From positions 16,425 to 80,424 of the forward strand of contig CANRLZ010000003.1 of the NCBI GenBank assembly GCA_947631595.1: DNA of 64,000 bases. The letters are read 5' to 3'. The stretch is from an uncultured Oscillospiraceae bacterium. GTDB taxonomy: Bacteria > Bacillota > Clostridia > Oscillospirales > Oscillospiraceae. Positions 9,262 through 19,561 of this stretch are shown in pieces. Below the pieces are notes generated by a model, which ran no database searches, had not been told where the DNA came from, and worked only from the letters and a program-made list of their open reading frames with translations. Positions within the stretch are counted from its first letter, which is position 1, and every line of letters starts with the position of its first letter. Made by a program: the position numbers and the translations under genes.

Positions 9262-11676
9262 TCAGACGCCCACCACGGTGATGCCGGACTCATCGGCGGT
9301 GGCGGTGATGGAGGAGATGGGGCTGGAGTAGCCGTCGATGAGGCGGGTGGCGATGGGGTCCTCCAGCTCCTTCTGGATGAGGCGGCGGAGGTTCCGCGCG
9401 CCGTAGAGGGTGGAGTAGGACTTGTTCACCAGGTACTCGGTCACGTCGTCGCCGCAGGTGAAGGTGATGCCCTTGTTGGCCATGACCTCCCGCAGCTCGT
9501 CCAGCATGAGGTTGCAGATGCCCTTGAAGTTTTCCTTTGTGAGCTGGTTGAAGTAGACGATCTCGTCCACCCGGTTGATGAACTCCGGCCGGAGGAAATC
9601 CTCCAGGGCCTTCATGGCGCGCTCCCTGCCCTGCTGGTTGGCGGTGCGGCCGAAGCCCACCGAGCCGGAGGCCTTGTTGGAGCTGCCGGCGTTGGTGGTC
9701 ATGACGATGACGGTGTTTTCAAAGTTGACCACCTTGCCGTGGGCGTCGGTGATGCGCCCGTCGTCCAGGATCTGGAGCAGGATATTCATCACGTCGGGGT
9801 GGGCCTTTTCGATCTCGTCGAAGAGAATGACGCAGTAGGGCTTGCGGCGCACCTTCTCGGTGAGCTGCCCGGCGTCGTCGTAGCCCACATAGCCCGGGGG
9901 AGACCCCACGATGCGGGAGACGGTGTGCTTTTCCATGAACTCGGACATATCCAGGCGAATGAGGCTGTCCGGGGTGTTGAACAGATCTTCGGCCAGGCGC
10001 TTGACCAGTTCCGTCTTGCCCACGCCGGTGGAGCCGACGAAGATGAAGGACACGGGCTTGCGCTTGGGGGAGATGCCCACCCGACCCCGGCGGATGGCGG
10101 CGGACACGGCCTTCACCGCCTCGTCCTGGCCGATGATGTGGGCCTTCAGCCGGTCCTCCAGCTGGGCCAGGCGCTGGTACTCCTGCTCCTGGATCTGGCT
10201 GGCGGGGATCTTGGTCCACAGCTCGATGACATGGGCCAGGTGCTCGGCGGTGAGGGGCGGCACTAGGGAGGGGGCGAGCTTGGCCTTCTCCTCGTTGAGC
10301 CGAACCTCGCTGGAGCGCAGTTCCGCCATGCGCTGATAGGCCCGCTGGTCCATCTCGTCGGCGGTGGGTTCGGCGGTGATCACCGCGGCGCTGCCGGCCT
10401 CGACGGCGGCGCCGGCCACGGGGGTGTGGACCTTGTTGGCGGAGGCCAGAATGACCTCCCGCTCCTTGGCGATGTCGGCCAGCTCCTTGTCGATCTCCAT
10501 GGTACGGGCCAGGGCCTTGTTGTGGAGGTTCACGTCGGAGCAGGCCTCGTCGATGAGGTCGATGGCCTTGTCGGGAAGGAAGCGGTCGGTGATGTACCGC
10601 TCGGACATGGTCACCGCCAGCCGGGCGATCTCCGGGGAGATGGAGACCTTGTGGTAGGACTCATAGTAGGGGGCGATGCCCTTGATGATCTCCACCGTGT
10701 CCTCCACCGACGGCTCCTCCACCATCACCGGCTGGAAGCGCCGCTCCAGGGCGGAGTCCTTCTCGATGTACTTGCGGTACTCGGTGAGGGTGGTGGCGCC
10801 GATGACCTGGATCTCCCCGCGGGAGAGGGCGGGCTTGAGGATGTTGGCGGCGTTCATGGATCCCTCCGCGTCCCCGGCGCCGACGATATTGTGCACCTCG
10901 TCGATGACCAGGATGATGTTGCCCAGCTTGCGGATCTCCTCGATGAGACCCTTCATCCGGCTCTCAAACTGCCCCCGGAACTGGGTGCCCGCCACCAGGG
11001 CGGTGAGATCCAGCAGGTAGACCTCCTTATCCCGGAGCTTGAAGGGCACGTCGCCGTTGTGAATGCGCATAGCCAAGCCCTCGGCGATGGCGGTCTTGCC
11101 CACGCCGGGTTCGCCGATGAGGCAGGGGTTGTTCTTCTGGCGGCGGTTGAGGATCTGGATGGTGCGATCCAGCTCGCTCTCCCGGCCCACGATCCGATCC
11201 AGCTTGCCGTCGGCGGCCTTCTGGCTCAGGGAGATGCAGTAGTTCTCCAGAAACTTCCGCTTCACAGGCCGCTCCCCGTTGGCGCGGTTGTTGGAGGCGG
11301 GGGAGTGGGCAGGGCCTTCCGGCTCGCGGTCCGGCTTGGAGCCGCCGTCCCGATCCGCCCCGCCGAAGAGCTTGTTGAGGAAGGGGAAGGTGGCGGTACG
11401 GCCGGTCTCCTCGTCGTCCTCGTCGTCCTCCTCGGGGACGGCAAGACCCTCCAAGCCCTCGGCGCCGCCAAAGGCGGAGAGCATCTCAGAGGTGATCCCG
11501 TCCAGGTCCTCCTCGGTGATGCCCATCTTCTTCATCATGTCCTCCACCGGGCCGATGTGAAGCTCCTTGGCGCACTTGAGGCACAGACCCTCGTTCTTGG
11601 TCTCGCCGTTTTCGATTTTTGTGATAAATACCACCGCCGGGTTCTTGTGGCAGCGGGAGCACAGAGTAGGCTGCAT
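9262..11676 (-). CDS. ATP-dependent Clp ATPase with N-terminal McsA-like zinc finger
   Basis: 804 aa; [34 protein letters not shown] at N-terminus; two AAA modules ([35 protein letters not shown]); VGF loop (SGSVGFGRT) compatible with ClpP docking. Confidence 0.9.
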   Translation of the reverse strand: MQPTLCSRCHKNPAVVFITKIENGETKNEGLCLKCAKELHIGPVEDMMKKMGITEEDLDGITSEMLSAFGGAEGLEGLAVPEEDDEDDEETGRTATFPFLNKLFGGADRDGGSKPDREPEGPAHSPASNNRANGERPVKRKFLENYCISLSQKAADGKLDRIVGRESELDRTIQILNRRQKNNPCLIGEPGVGKTAIAEGLAMRIHNGDVPFKLRDKEVYLLDLTALVAGTQFRGQFESRMKGLIEEIRKLGNIILVIDEVHNIVGAGDAEGSMNAANILKPALSRGEIQVIGATTLTEYRKYIEKDSALERRFQPVMVEEPSVEDTVEIIKGIAPYYESYHKVSISPEIARLAVTMSERYITDRFLPDKAIDLIDEACSDVNLHNKALARTMEIDKELADIAKEREVILASANKVHTPVAGAAVEAGSAAVITAEPTADEMDQRAYQRMAELRSSEVRLNEEKAKLAPSLVPPLTAEHLAHVIELWTKIPASQIQEQEYQRLAQLEDRLKAHIIGQDEAVKAVSAAIRRGRVGISPKRKPVSFIFVGSTGVGKTELVKRLAEDLFNTPDSLIRLDMSEFMEKHTVSRIVGSPPGYVGYDDAGQLTEKVRRKPYCVILFDEIEKAHPDVMNILLQILDDGRITDAHGKVVNFENTVIVMTTNAGSSNKASGSVGFGRTANQQGRERAMKALEDFLRPEFINRVDEIVYFNQLTKENFKGICNLMLDELREVMANKGITFTCGDDVTEYLVNKSYSTLYGARNLRRLIQKELEDPIATRLIDGYSSPISSITATADESGITVVGV

Positions 11677-11787
11677 AGCGTTTCTCCTTCACAGCCGCCC
11701 ATCACGGGCGGATCTTATGTACCAGTCGGGAGTATAGCACAGATTTGTGAACACAGTGTTAAACCCGCCGAGCCAATGTCTGGCACC

Positions 11788-12450
11788 TTATCCGGCCAGA
11801 AGTGCCAGGATGGGGTTGCAGGCGGTGAAAAAGCGCAGGAGGTAGGAGCTGGACAACACCTCCGCGTCCGGCCGGAAGGTGGAGGACATGAGGGCGGCCA
11901 CCGCCACGAACACCACGATCGCGCCCTTCAGAAGGCCGATGACGCCGCCGCCCAAGTGGTTGCAGAACTTCAGCCCCGGCAGTTTGGCCACGAGATCCAG
12001 CGCGTGGAGCGCCAGGGTGAGCAGAACGTAGAGCAGCACAAAGGCCAGGGCGAAGAGGACCATGTTGGCCATGCGCTGGGCCAAAAACTGCGCGGCGGCG
12101 TTGGAGATGTCCGAGATGTTGGGGAGGATCTCCTGTTCCTCCAGGGCTTTCTCCACCGCGTCGGCGGCCCAGGGAAAGACCCCGTCCTCCTCCCGGAGAA
12201 GCCCCACCGCGTTGTCGGAGGTCTCGCCGCCCTTGGCGGTCAGACGGGTCTCAATGGTCTGGGCCAGCCGCGGAACGATGGCGTCGGCCACTGGCCCGTC
12301 CAGCGTGTCGGCCAAAAATCCGGCGCCCAGCAGGGACGCCACCGCCACCGCCAGCCCGCACAGCGAGAGCAGCAGCCCCCGGTGCCAGCCCAGGCCGGCG
12401 AACAGCAGCAGCACCGCCAGGATGACGCCGTCAAAGATGAGAAAGGTCAT
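11788..12450 (-). CDS. CvpA family membrane protein
   Basis: 220 aa; DGVILAVLLLFAGLGWHRGLLLSLCGL, multiple TM segments. Confidence 0.75.
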   Translation of the reverse strand: MTFLIFDGVILAVLLLFAGLGWHRGLLLSLCGLAVAVASLLGAGFLADTLDGPVADAIVPRLAQTIETRLTAKGGETSDNAVGLLREEDGVFPWAADAVEKALEEQEILPNISDISNAAAQFLAQRMANMVLFALAFVLLYVLLTLALHALDLVAKLPGLKFCNHLGGGVIGLLKGAIVVFVAVAALMSSTFRPDAEVLSSSYLLRFFTACNPILALLAG

Positions 12451-12466
12451 GTCCCGTTCCTCCTTT

Positions 12467-13657
12467 TCAGCCGGGCAGGCACAGCCACGCGGCGTCCCGT
12501 GTGGCCAGATAGGCCGAGCCGTCGGACAGCATCACGAGGTTGGTGGCGTCCTGGTCGTTCTCCACGGTGGCGTAGAGCTTCAAGTCCCGTGTGTAGATGT
12601 TCAGCTCCTGGCTGGTGAGCACCCCGATATACTTCCCCGCGGCGCTGACGGCGGAGACAGGCCGGTTCAGCTCCAGGGACGCGGAGACCTCCCCGGTGCG
12701 GCCGATCACCTCCAGAGTGGTCTGGCTGCCGGAGCGGTAGGGGCTGGTGAGCACCACAAAGCAGTCGTCCGCCAGGAGGGAGAACTGCTTCAGGTAGCGG
12801 TCCGACCAGCTAAAACTCCCGGTCTGGCTCCACGCGCTGTTGGCGGCCAGGGCGGCGTACTGGCTCACCACCCGCACCCCGCGCCCGTCCCAGACGAGGT
12901 CCAGGGGGAGGTTGTCGTCCAGGGACCAGGTGTTCTTGGCCACGGGGGCGGCGGGGTCCAGGTCGGCAAAGACGTACTGGGCCAGGGTGCTGTGGAAGAA
13001 GCGGTTTTCCTGCCCGGCGGTGACCACCAGCAGGGAGCGGTCGTCCGGGGCGACCACCGCGTCCAGCACGTAGGCCGAGGAGAGCTGAAGGGTCATGTAG
13101 AGCTTGTAGTCGCCGTCGTAGACGGAGACGGCGCCCTTGTAGCCGCTGGAGCGGGTGACCACCGCCAGATACCCGTCGTCGTTGAGCCGGGCGCTGAGGA
13201 TGGTGGCCTCGCTGTTGTCCAGGTCGAAGACCTGGGCGCGGTCTTTGTACACCCGCAGGGCGGAGCCGCCCACGTCGTAGACCACGGCGGCCTTACCGCT
13301 CACTTGACAGACGGGGTCGTCCATGCTGAAGGTGTCCTCCACATAGGCCACCCCGCCGGGGCTGTACAGCCGCGCGCCGGTCTGGGACACGGCCAGCAGG
13401 TCGCCGCCGCAGGCGCGCAGGGTCAGCGACCCGCCGCCCTGATAGGAGAAGGGTTCGCCGCCGCCCACGTCGTCGCTGGACAGGGAGCGGTAGGTGAACC
13501 ACCGCTTCAGGGCGTCAAAATTCAGTTTGTCCCGGTTGACCACCAGCAGCACAGCCCCCGCGATCAAGGCCAGCGTGAGGAGAAATGCCAGAAACCGCAC
13601 GAGGCGGCTGGGCCGTTTTTTGGGAGGCGGCGTCTCCTTTTTCACTTCTCTGATCAT
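12467..13657 (-). CDS. DUF5711-type membrane-anchored beta-propeller-like protein
   Basis: 396 aa; single N-terminal TM then repeated beta-rich segments; operon context with CvpA and TruA. Confidence 0.6.
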   Translation of the reverse strand: MIREVKKETPPPKKRPSRLVRFLAFLLTLALIAGAVLLVVNRDKLNFDALKRWFTYRSLSSDDVGGGEPFSYQGGGSLTLRACGGDLLAVSQTGARLYSPGGVAYVEDTFSMDDPVCQVSGKAAVVYDVGGSALRVYKDRAQVFDLDNSEATILSARLNDDGYLAVVTRSSGYKGAVSVYDGDYKLYMTLQLSSAYVLDAVVAPDDRSLLVVTAGQENRFFHSTLAQYVFADLDPAAPVAKNTWSLDDNLPLDLVWDGRGVRVVSQYAALAANSAWSQTGSFSWSDRYLKQFSLLADDCFVVLTSPYRSGSQTTLEVIGRTGEVSASLELNRPVSAVSAAGKYIGVLTSQELNIYTRDLKLYATVENDQDATNLVMLSDGSAYLATRDAAWLCLPG

Positions 13658-14409
13658 AGCACATCCTCTTTATACCAGAGTTTGGACAGGAACAATCCCC
13701 CCGGCGGGGCGGTGGGGCCGGCGGCGGTGCGGTCCCGGCGCTCCATGATGCGGGGCAGGTCCTCCGGCGCCAGCTTGCCCTCGGAGGCGTAGACGCAGGT
13801 GCCCACCATGGCCCGGACCATATTGTAGAGAAATCCGTCGGCGCAGACCTTGCACTCGATAAGGTCGCCGTCCCGGGCGATATCGAAGTAGTGGACCGTC
13901 CGCACAGTGGTTTTGGTCTCGGTGCCCACGCTGCGCAGGGCGGCGAAGTCGTGGGTGCCCACCATCTGGTCGGCGCAGCGCTGCATGAGCGTCTCATCCA
14001 GCCGCTTGGGGTAGAACCACACCCGATCCACCAGAAAGGCGTTGCGGATGCGGGAGTTGTAGATGCGGTAGGTGTACTCCTTCTTGAGGCAGGAGCCGAT
14101 GGCGTTGAAGTCCGGGGGCACCTGGGTGGCGCGGATGACCACGATGTCCTCCGGCAGACGGGTGTTCACCGCCAGGGGCAGCCGCTGGCAGGGGATGGAG
14201 GAGGTGGTGCGGAAGTTGGCGACATAGGTCAGGGCGTGGACGCCGGCGTCGGTTCGTCCGGCGCCAACGCACTTGACCGGGTGACCCACCACCCACTCCA
14301 GCGCCTTTTCCAGGGTGGACTCCACGGTCACGCCGTTTTTCTGGGTCTGCCAGCCGTGGTAGGCCGTGCCCACGTACATCAGGCTCAGGGCGATATTTCT
14401 CTCCTCCAT
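13654..14409 (-). CDS. truA: tRNA pseudouridine(38-40) synthase
   Basis: MEERNIALSLMYVGTAYHGWQTQKNGVTVESTLEKAL...GAGRTDAGVHAL; start trimmed from ORF 13654-14547. Confidence 0.95.
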   Translation of the reverse strand: MEERNIALSLMYVGTAYHGWQTQKNGVTVESTLEKALEWVVGHPVKCVGAGRTDAGVHALTYVANFRTTSSIPCQRLPLAVNTRLPEDIVVIRATQVPPDFNAIGSCLKKEYTYRIYNSRIRNAFLVDRVWFYPKRLDETLMQRCADQMVGTHDFAALRSVGTETKTTVRTVHYFDIARDGDLIECKVCADGFLYNMVRAMVGTCVYASEGKLAPEDLPRIMERRDRTAAGPTAPPGGLFLSKLWYKEDVL

Positions 14410-14411
14410 GG

Positions 14412-15230
14412 CTACACCCCCATCCGGCCCAGCAGGAAAATGCCCACGCACAGGACAAGGCCCAGAAGCAAAACCAGGTAGTCCGAACGGGCAAAGCGCA
14501 GTTGGCGCAGTTTGGTGCGCCCCTCGCCGCCGTGGTAGCACCGGCACTCCATAGCCACGGCCAGCTCGTCCGCCCGGCGGAAGGCGGAGATGAACAGGGG
14601 CACCAGCAGGGGGACCAGGGCCTTTGCCCGCTGGAGGAGGTTGCCGGTGTCAAAGTTGGCGCCCCGCGCCTTCTGGGCGGACATGATCTTGTCCGTCTCC
14701 TCCACGAGGGTGGGGATGAACCGCAGGGCGATGGACATCATCATGGCAAGCTCGTGTACCGGCACCTTGATCTTCTTCAGCGGCCCCAGCAGGGACTCCA
14801 GGGCGTCGGTGATGAGGATGGGGGAGGTGGTGTAGGTGAGCAGGAAGGTGCAGGAGATGAGCAGGGCGATGCGCAGGATCATAAAGGCGGCCGCCCGGAC
14901 GCCGGCGGGGTAGATACGGAAGATCCAAAAGGCGACCAGGGGCGTCTCCCCCGGCCCGGCGGGGGTATAGAAGAGGTTCAGAATGCCGGTGATGAGGATG
15001 ATGATAAGCACCGCCCGCATACTCCGCAGCAGCACGGAGGGGCTGATCTTGGAGATGGCCACGCACAGCGCCAGCACCGCCACCAGGACGGCGTAGGAGA
15101 CAACGCCGTTTGCCAAAAACAGGGCGATCATGTAGAGGACGGTGAACAGCAGCTTCGTCCGGGGGTCCAGGCGGTGGATGGCGGTATTTCCGGGGAAATA
15201 CTGCCCCAGGGTGATATCCTTGATGGCCAT
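14412..15230 (-). CDS. ecfT: energy-coupling factor transporter transmembrane protein EcfT
   Basis: 272 aa; IHRLDPRTKLLFTVLYMIALFLANG; C-terminal membrane segments; adjacent to two ECF ATPases. Confidence 0.93.
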   Translation of the reverse strand: MAIKDITLGQYFPGNTAIHRLDPRTKLLFTVLYMIALFLANGVVSYAVLVAVLALCVAISKISPSVLLRSMRAVLIIILITGILNLFYTPAGPGETPLVAFWIFRIYPAGVRAAAFMILRIALLISCTFLLTYTTSPILITDALESLLGPLKKIKVPVHELAMMMSIALRFIPTLVEETDKIMSAQKARGANFDTGNLLQRAKALVPLLVPLFISAFRRADELAVAMECRCYHGGEGRTKLRQLRFARSDYLVLLLGLVLCVGIFLLGRMGV

Positions 15231-16094
15231 TCACTCCGCCCCCTTTCCCAGGGCGGCCAGAATGGCCCGCCGGGCCTGCTCCACGGTGTAGACCGAGGGG
15301 TCCACCTCCGCGCCCATGGCCCGGAGGCGGTGGAAAACGCGGGTGATCTGGGGGATGCCCAGGCCCATGTTCTCCAGTTCAGACTCGTGGGCAAACACCT
15401 CTCCGGGAGCGCCCTGGAGGGGGATGGCGCCGTTGTGGATGACCACCAGGCGATCCACCGTCCGGGCCATCTCCTCCATGGAGTGGGAGACGATGATGAT
15501 GGTGGCGTTTTTGGAGTTATGATACGCCTGGAGGTTGGCCAAAATGCGCTCCACCCCCGCGGGGTCCAGCCCGGCGGTGGGTTCGTCCAGAATGAGGACG
15601 CTGGGTTCCATGGCGATCACCCCGGCAATGGCCACCCGGCGCTTCTGCCCGCCGGAGAGTTCAAAGGGGGAGGTCTGCAAAACATCCTCCGGCAGCTCCA
15701 CAAAGGCCGCCGCCTCCCGGACCCGGCGGTCGATCTCGTCCTTGTCCAGACTCATATTCTTGGGGCCGAAAGCGATATCCTGATAGACCGTCTCCTCAAA
15801 GAGCTGATACTCCGGGTACTGGAACACCAGCCCCACCTGGAACCGGGCAGCGCGGGTGGCCTCTTTGGAGGCCCAGATGTCCGAGCCGTGGAGCAGCACC
15901 TGGCCGGAGGTGGGCTTCAGCAGGCCGTTGAGGTGCTGGATGAGGGTGGATTTGCCCGACCCGGTGCGGCCGATGATGCCCAGGGTCTCCCCGGGGTAGA
16001 CCGCCAAGTCCACCCCCAGCAGCGCCCCGTGTTCAAAGGGGGTGTTGGGGGAGTAGACGTGGGTGAGTTGTCGCGTTTCCAAAATGGGGTCCAT
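15231..16094 (-). CDS. ecfA2: ECF transporter ATPase
   Basis: MDPILETRQLTHVYSP...GRTGSGKSTLIQHLNGLLKPTSG, LSGGQKRRVAIAG; start trimmed. Confidence 0.93.
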   Translation of the reverse strand: MDPILETRQLTHVYSPNTPFEHGALLGVDLAVYPGETLGIIGRTGSGKSTLIQHLNGLLKPTSGQVLLHGSDIWASKEATRAARFQVGLVFQYPEYQLFEETVYQDIAFGPKNMSLDKDEIDRRVREAAAFVELPEDVLQTSPFELSGGQKRRVAIAGVIAMEPSVLILDEPTAGLDPAGVERILANLQAYHNSKNATIIIVSHSMEEMARTVDRLVVIHNGAIPLQGAPGEVFAHESELENMGLGIPQITRVFHRLRAMGAEVDPSVYTVEQARRAILAALGKGAE

Positions 16095-16137
16095 AGATAA
16101 CGTCCTTTGCATAGGGTGGTGCGTGTCCCCGGCGGGA

Positions 16138-17001
16138 TCACGCCCGTTGGCGCTGGGCGAGCAGGGAATAGAGAGCTTGGGCGCAGGTCTCAACGTCCAG
16201 GCAGTCCAGGGGGAGGGACAGCCCGCCCTCCCGGTTGAGCTGCCGGCACAGTTCCACCGTGTCCGGCGCGGCCAGACCCACGGCCTCCAGCTCGTCCACC
16301 CGGCTGAACACCGCCTTGGGCGGGCCGTCCAGGATGATCTTCCCCTGGGACATGACCACCACCCGCCCGGCCTGGGCCGCCTCGTCCATGTGGTGGGTGA
16401 TAAGTACCACGGTCATGCCGTACCAGCGGTTCAGGGACTTCACCGTCTCCATGACCTCCTGGCGGCCCACCGGGTCCAGCATGGCGGTGGGTTCGTCCAT
16501 GACGATGCACTTGGGGCGCATGGCGATCACCCCGGCGATGGCCACCCGCTGCTTCTGCCCGCCGGAGAGGAGGTGAGGGGCGTGGGTGGCGTACTCGCTC
16601 ATGCCCACCGCCTTCAAAGCCTCGTCCACCCGCTTTCGGATGCCCTCAGAGGGGACGCCCAGGTTTTCGGGGGCGAAGGCCACGTCCTCCTCCACCACGT
16701 TGGCCACGATCTGGTTGTCCGGGTTTTGGAAGACCATCCCCACCGTCCGGCGGATGTCCAGGAGCTTTTCCTCCTCCGCGGTGTCCATCCCGGCCACATA
16801 GACCTTGCCGCCGGCGGGGAGCAGAATGGCGTTCAGGTGCTTCGCCAGGGTGGATTTCCCCGAGCCGTTGTGGCCCAGAACGGCCACAAAGGAGCCGGGG
16901 GCGATCTCCAGATCCACCCCGTCCAGCACGAGGGGGGTTCCCCCCTCGGCGCCTGTGTAGGAGAAGCGAAGCTCCTCCGTTTTGATGATGGGCGTCTCCA
17001 T
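16138..17001 (-). CDS. ecfA1: ECF transporter ATPase
   Basis: METPIIKTEELRFSYTGAEGG...GHNGSGKSTLAKHLNAILLP, LSGGQKQRVAIAG; start trimmed. Confidence 0.93.
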   Translation of the reverse strand: METPIIKTEELRFSYTGAEGGTPLVLDGVDLEIAPGSFVAVLGHNGSGKSTLAKHLNAILLPAGGKVYVAGMDTAEEEKLLDIRRTVGMVFQNPDNQIVANVVEEDVAFAPENLGVPSEGIRKRVDEALKAVGMSEYATHAPHLLSGGQKQRVAIAGVIAMRPKCIVMDEPTAMLDPVGRQEVMETVKSLNRWYGMTVVLITHHMDEAAQAGRVVVMSQGKIILDGPPKAVFSRVDELEAVGLAAPDTVELCRQLNREGGLSLPLDCLDVETCAQALYSLLAQRQRA

Positions 17002-17024
17002 GGGATCGCACCTCTTTTCTCGTG

Positions 17025-17888
17025 TCAGTCCGCTGTCCAGCGCCCGGTGGCGCCGCAGGGGAGGACCAGGCCGGTCTCCTCCACCGGCAGCCCCACCTCG
17101 TCGCTCACCGTATGGCCGCCGAAGCGGGGGGTGACCAGCGACTCCAGAAGGTAGGTCAGCACCGAGGGGGCAAGGCCGGTGGTGTAGGAGTTGATGAGGA
17201 AAAACAAGGGCCGGTCGGATAGGACCTGGGTCACCAACTCCACGAAGGGCCACAGGTTTTCCTCCAACTTCCAGATCTCCCCGGAGGGTCCCCGGCCGTA
17301 GCTGGGGGGGTCCATGATGACGCCGTCATACCGCCGGCCCCGGCGGATCTCCCGCTCTACGAACTTGGCGCAGTCGTCCACGATGTAGCGGATGGGCGCG
17401 TCCTCCAGCCCGGAGGACTTGGCGTTCTCCTTGGCCCAGGCCACCATGCCCTTGGCCGCGTCCACGTGGCAGACCTTCGCCCCCGCCGCGGCGCAGGCCA
17501 CGGTGGCCCCGCCGGTGTAGGCGAAGAGGTTGAGTACATTGACCTCCCGCCCCGCGCCCTGGATGCGCCGGCGCAGGAAGTCCCAGTTCACCGCCTGCTC
17601 CGGGAAGAGGCCGGTGTGCTTGAAGTTCATGGGCTTGACGTTGAAGGTCAGATCCTGATAGGAGACGGTCCAGCGCTGGGGCAGGCGGGCTTTGTCCCAC
17701 TGCCCGCCGCCGGAGGAGGAGCGGGCGTACCGGGCGTCCGCCCTGCGCCAGCCGGGGTGGTTCCGGGGCGTGCGCCAGATGGCCTGGGGGTCGGGGCGAA
17801 TGAGGGTATAGTCGCCCCAGCGCTCCAGCTTCTCCCCGCTGCCGCAGTCCAGCAGCCGGTAGTCCTTCCACCCATCCGCCACCCACAT
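17025..17888 (-). CDS. class I SAM-dependent methyltransferase (RlmI/RlmK-type)
   Basis: 287 aa; VLNLFAYTGGATVACAAAGAKVCHVDAAKGMVAWAKENAKSSGL, VIMDPPSYGRGPSGEIW. Confidence 0.88.
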   Translation of the reverse strand: MWVADGWKDYRLLDCGSGEKLERWGDYTLIRPDPQAIWRTPRNHPGWRRADARYARSSSGGGQWDKARLPQRWTVSYQDLTFNVKPMNFKHTGLFPEQAVNWDFLRRRIQGAGREVNVLNLFAYTGGATVACAAAGAKVCHVDAAKGMVAWAKENAKSSGLEDAPIRYIVDDCAKFVEREIRRGRRYDGVIMDPPSYGRGPSGEIWKLEENLWPFVELVTQVLSDRPLFFLINSYTTGLAPSVLTYLLESLVTPRFGGHTVSDEVGLPVEETGLVLPCGATGRWTAD

Positions 17889-18060
17889 GGGCCGACGCCC
17901 CCTTTCTCCGGAAAATACCGGCGATCCCGCCGGTTTGGAACTTTTTCACATAGGCCCCTTATTATACCACTTCCGGCGCTGTGCCGTCAATGGGAAGGGG
18001 GGAAGTTGCATGAGAAAGGTGGGACGGGGGAAATTTAATTGGCGCGCGGGGAAGTTCCTC

Positions 18061-18089
18061 TTGTCAGAATGGAAAGAACATGGTAGAAT
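18061..18089 (+). promoter_or_regulatory. sigma-A type promoter upstream of divIVA-like gene
   Basis: TTGTCA - 17 nt - TAGAAT. Confidence 0.65.
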
Positions 18090-18138
18090 GTAGAGGTAAT
18101 TTTGGGTTCATTTGCCGCCTTGTCAGCAGAGAGGATGA

Positions 18139-18813
18139 ATGGATATGAGCGGGGGAGAATACCGGTTTCACAGCTCCTTTTTCGGCTTTAACCGCCAGGA
18201 CGTGATCCGCTACATCGAGGCGATCCACAAGGACTATGCCGCCAAGCTGGATGGCGTCCGCCAGGAACTGGCCCAGGAGAAGGACCAGCGCTCCCAGGTG
18301 GAGGAGCAGGGTTCCCTCGCCAGCGAGGAAGCCGCCGCCGCCGGGAAGGACGCCCAGCGCTCCCGGGAGGAGCTGACCCGCGCCCAGGAGGAGCTGCGCC
18401 AGGCCCAGAGCGAGCGGGAGGAGTTCCGTCTGAAGCTCCAGGCGGTGACCCAGGAGCTAAATAAGCTCCAGGCCGACGTGGAGCGCATGGCACCCGCCGC
18501 GCAGGCCTACGAGTCTCTGAAGGAGCGTGCCGCCGGGATCGAGCTGGACGCCCACAACCGCGCCCAGACCATCATCCGGGAGGGGGAGGCCAAAGCCGCC
18601 CAGACCCGGCAGCAGGTGGCCCTTTGGCTGCGCCAGGTGGAGTCCAGCTACACCCGCCTGCGCTCCGATGTGGCCGCGTCCCTGACCCACGCCAAATCGG
18701 AGTTGGAGCGCACCTCCCGCTCCCTGGACACGGTGAACGCCGAGCTGGAGAGCCACGGCCAGAGCCTGACGGAGATCACCGAACAGCCCGCCGATCCCGC
18801 CCAGGAGGATTGA
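18139..18813 (+). CDS. DivIVA-domain coiled-coil protein
   Basis: YRFHSSFFGFNRQDVIRYIEAIHKDYAAKL followed by a long coiled coil. Confidence 0.75.
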   Translation: MDMSGGEYRFHSSFFGFNRQDVIRYIEAIHKDYAAKLDGVRQELAQEKDQRSQVEEQGSLASEEAAAAGKDAQRSREELTRAQEELRQAQSEREEFRLKLQAVTQELNKLQADVERMAPAAQAYESLKERAAGIELDAHNRAQTIIREGEAKAAQTRQQVALWLRQVESSYTRLRSDVAASLTHAKSELERTSRSLDTVNAELESHGQSLTEITEQPADPAQED

Positions 18814-18818
18814 CCGCT

Positions 18819-19358
18819 ATGGCGATGCGAGAGATCAGGCTGCGCACCGAGGAGCTGACCAGGGAGCGGGCAGCCCAGCTGCGGGCGGGCGACCGGGTGC
18901 TGCTCTCCGGCACGGTCTACACCGCCCGGGACGCCGCCCACAAGCGCATCTTCGCCCTCCTGGACGCCGGGCAGGAGCCGCCCTTCCCCCTGGAGGGCGC
19001 GATCATCTACTACGCCGGCCCCACCCCCGCCCAGCAGGGGATGGCCGTGGGTTCCTGCGGCCCCACCACCTCCGGGCGGATGGACCCCTTCGCCCCCCGC
19101 CTGATGGACCTGGGTCTCCGGGCCATGGTGGGCAAGGGCGACCGCGGCGACGCGGTGGTGGACGCCATCGTCCGCAACAGCGGGGTGTACTTCGCCGCCG
19201 TGGGCGGCGCCGGGGCGCTCATCGCCCGGTGCATCCGCTCCAGCCAGGTGGTGGCCTTTGACGACCTGGGATGCGAGAGCGTGAAGCGCATGGAGGTGGA
19301 GGACCTCCCCCTCACCGTCGCCATCGACAGCCAGGGTCGCGACCTCTACCGCCGCTGA
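18819..19358 (+). CDS. class I fumarate hydratase / Fe-S hydro-lyase, beta subunit
   Basis: REIRLRTEELTRERAAQLRAGDRVLLSGTVYTARDAAHKR, YAGPTPAQQGMAVGSCGPTTSGRMDPFAPRLMDLGL. Confidence 0.9.
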   Translation: MAMREIRLRTEELTRERAAQLRAGDRVLLSGTVYTARDAAHKRIFALLDAGQEPPFPLEGAIIYYAGPTPAQQGMAVGSCGPTTSGRMDPFAPRLMDLGLRAMVGKGDRGDAVVDAIVRNSGVYFAAVGGAGALIARCIRSSQVVAFDDLGCESVKRMEVEDLPLTVAIDSQGRDLYRR

Positions 19359-19368
19359 ACCGAAAAGC

Positions 19369-19402
19369 AACGCCCGGAGCGCGGCCTCCGGGCGTTTTTT
19401 TG
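19369..19402 (+). terminator. intrinsic terminator
   Basis: AACGCCCGGAG-cgcggc-CTCCGGGCGTTTTTTT. Confidence 0.9.
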
Positions 19403-19495
19403 TCTGTTTTCGCCAAGACGGGGCGCCCTCCGGGACGAAAATGAAGGCAGAAAAATATAATCTTTCATTTTGGGCCGGATTTGAAAAAGTTTCCC

Positions 19496-19524
19496 TTGCA
19501 ATTTTGCAAGAGTGAGAATATAAT
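19496..19524 (+). promoter_or_regulatory. sigma-A type promoter upstream of aminotransferase
   Basis: TTGCAA - 17 nt - TATAAT (consensus -10). Confidence 0.8.
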
Positions 19525-19561
19525 ATGTCACAACGTTTGGGAAAGGAGCGGTCATACCAAG

